Positions 63,495-64,000 of a stretch of DNA of 64,000 bases are shown piece by piece (positions within the stretch are counted from its first letter, which is position 1; each line of letters begins with the position of its first letter). This DNA comes from Bacteroidota bacterium (lineage in GTDB: Bacteria > Bacteroidota > Bacteroidia > Chitinophagales > Saprospiraceae), in contig JANSWP010000001.1 of NCBI GenBank assembly GCA_024743405.1, positions 62,001 to 126,000 of the forward strand, in the 5' to 3' direction. The translations under genes and the position numbers were made by a program. The notes under the pieces were generated by a model. It worked only from the letters and a program-made list of their open reading frames with translations, searched no databases and had not been told where the DNA came from.

Positions 63495-64000
63495 TATCGT
63501 ACTTTCCTCTTCAGGAGCGCGTTTCAAAATTGAATTTCCGATGGAACAATCCAAACATTTTTTATGATCACAATACCTATTTTTTAATTGTAAAAGTGCC
63601 TGTGTTTGATAAGCGGAATCAGGTTCCTGCCCTAAATCCATCCAACTAGAAACAATAATATTCTTCTCCGGTTTTAAGGCTTCCAAAAAACGAAAAGCTT
63701 TGTCCTTAAAAGAATCTTCTTCTTTTCGTTTACCAAATAAGAACAAGAAAGGCACTACTGTATTAATCACAATAAGATAAATGGCACTCTTTCCTAAGCT
63801 CTTATTTCGTTTTGTTGATTCCTTATCGAATACATAATGTGTTAACCAATAATCTGCAAGTTGAACTTGAAACAACTTTTCAACTTCAGCAACATTTTCT
63901 ATTTCCAGAATTTTGTTAAATAAATGTACCGATTGGACAATCAATGAAGCGAATTGAGCCAAACGAATGGTTGGAAAATTGGCAGGTCGCATTCTTAAAA
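63489..64000 (-). CDS. DUF2851-family protein, 5' part outside the window
   Basis: The frame is open to the right edge (codons for Leu-Arg precede the first Met at 63992), so only the C-terminal ~170 residues are seen. They begin RPANFPTIRLAQFASLIVQS and end with a cysteine cluster YCDHKKCLDCSIGNSIL. That is the characteristic C-terminus of the DUF2851 family, widespread in Bacteroidota and of unknown function. The Cys pattern (C-x5-C-x2-C) could bind metal. Its last codons overlap the end of the broken LuxR-type gene by six bases. Confidence 0.8.
   Translation of the reverse strand, partial: LRMRPANFPTIRLAQFASLIVQSVHLFNKILEIENVAEVEKLFQVQLADYWLTHYVFDKESTKRNKSLGKSAIYLIVINTVVPFLFLFGKRKEEDSFKDKAFRFLEALKPEKNIIVSSWMDLGQEPDSAYQTQALLQLKNRYCDHKKCLDCSIGNSILKRAPEEESTIS

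Noticed and set aside
1-64000. CRISPR arrays, prophage, integrative element or defence island
   Set aside because: No regularly spaced repeats, integrase, transposase, phage structural gene or toxin-antitoxin pair is recognised on either strand. The gene content is mostly housekeeping.

Overview
The window is an AT-rich chromosomal segment from a member of the Bacteroidota, most likely a Saprospiria-type marine or sludge bacterium (the class is inference). Four things point there. Promoters of the TAnnTTTG (-7) type precede many genes and Shine-Dalgarno sites are scarce. There is a GldB-type gliding lipoprotein and a remnant of a type IX secretion sorting domain. There is a long TonB-dependent receptor with a CarboxypepD_reg-like domain. 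IF-2 carries the long Lys/Pro/Gly-rich N-terminus usual in this phylum. I see no prophage, CRISPR array, intact transposase, biosynthetic cluster or defence system; most genes are housekeeping genes.

Layout. 1-4.7 kb: the 3' part of nusA and infB. 4.8-9.4 kb: a UvrD-type helicase-nuclease, an SGNH hydrolase and a chimeric gene remnant. 9.5-14.8 kb: an MtfA-like protein without its zinc motif, an adenine methyltransferase overlapping prfC, a 51-residue membrane protein and lgt. 14.8-18.8 kb: Crp- and AraC-type regulators, pgi and a YraN-family gene. 18.9-22.8 kb: clpX, clpP, tig and tRNA-Leu(UAG). 23-31.6 kb: a bifunctional Rel enzyme, an O-antigen-ligase-like protein, pheS, gatA and a MltD-type lytic transglycosylase. 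31.7-42 kb: a Tat-exported Gfo/Idh/MocA oxidoreductase, YceI, MarR, a DinB-like protein, a stress cluster (Usp, unknown protein, HPF), TetR and homogentisate dioxygenase, a sigma/anti-sigma pair and an SDR enzyme. 42-44 kb: an Mla-type ABC transporter. 44-49 kb: phytase plus TonB receptor (phosphate scavenging) and a decayed stretch. 49-55 kb: an M1 peptidase, secreted proteins and GldB. 55-58.4 kb: a gluconate operon (gntK-gnd-gntP). 58.5-64 kb: ftsK, a MurU-like nucleotidyltransferase, a secreted protein, a LuxR-type regulator broken by three nonsense codons, and a partial DUF2851 gene.

The most unusual signal is a family of seven intergenic elements of about 150-200 bp, lettered A-G here, at 9021, 13376, 18245, 33227, 34264, 39674 and 43090. 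Each is an imperfect palindrome over nearly its whole length. The core is conserved (CGTTAAAAATACTC, a small triloop hairpin, then GCGTTTTTTGCCT). Both the apical stem and the long outer arms differ in sequence from copy to copy while remaining self-complementary within each copy. Conserved unpaired segments between covarying stems suggest a structure-dependent mobile element or a structured RNA. Other candidates are a small RNA at 37.7 kb and switch-like leaders before pheS and infB.
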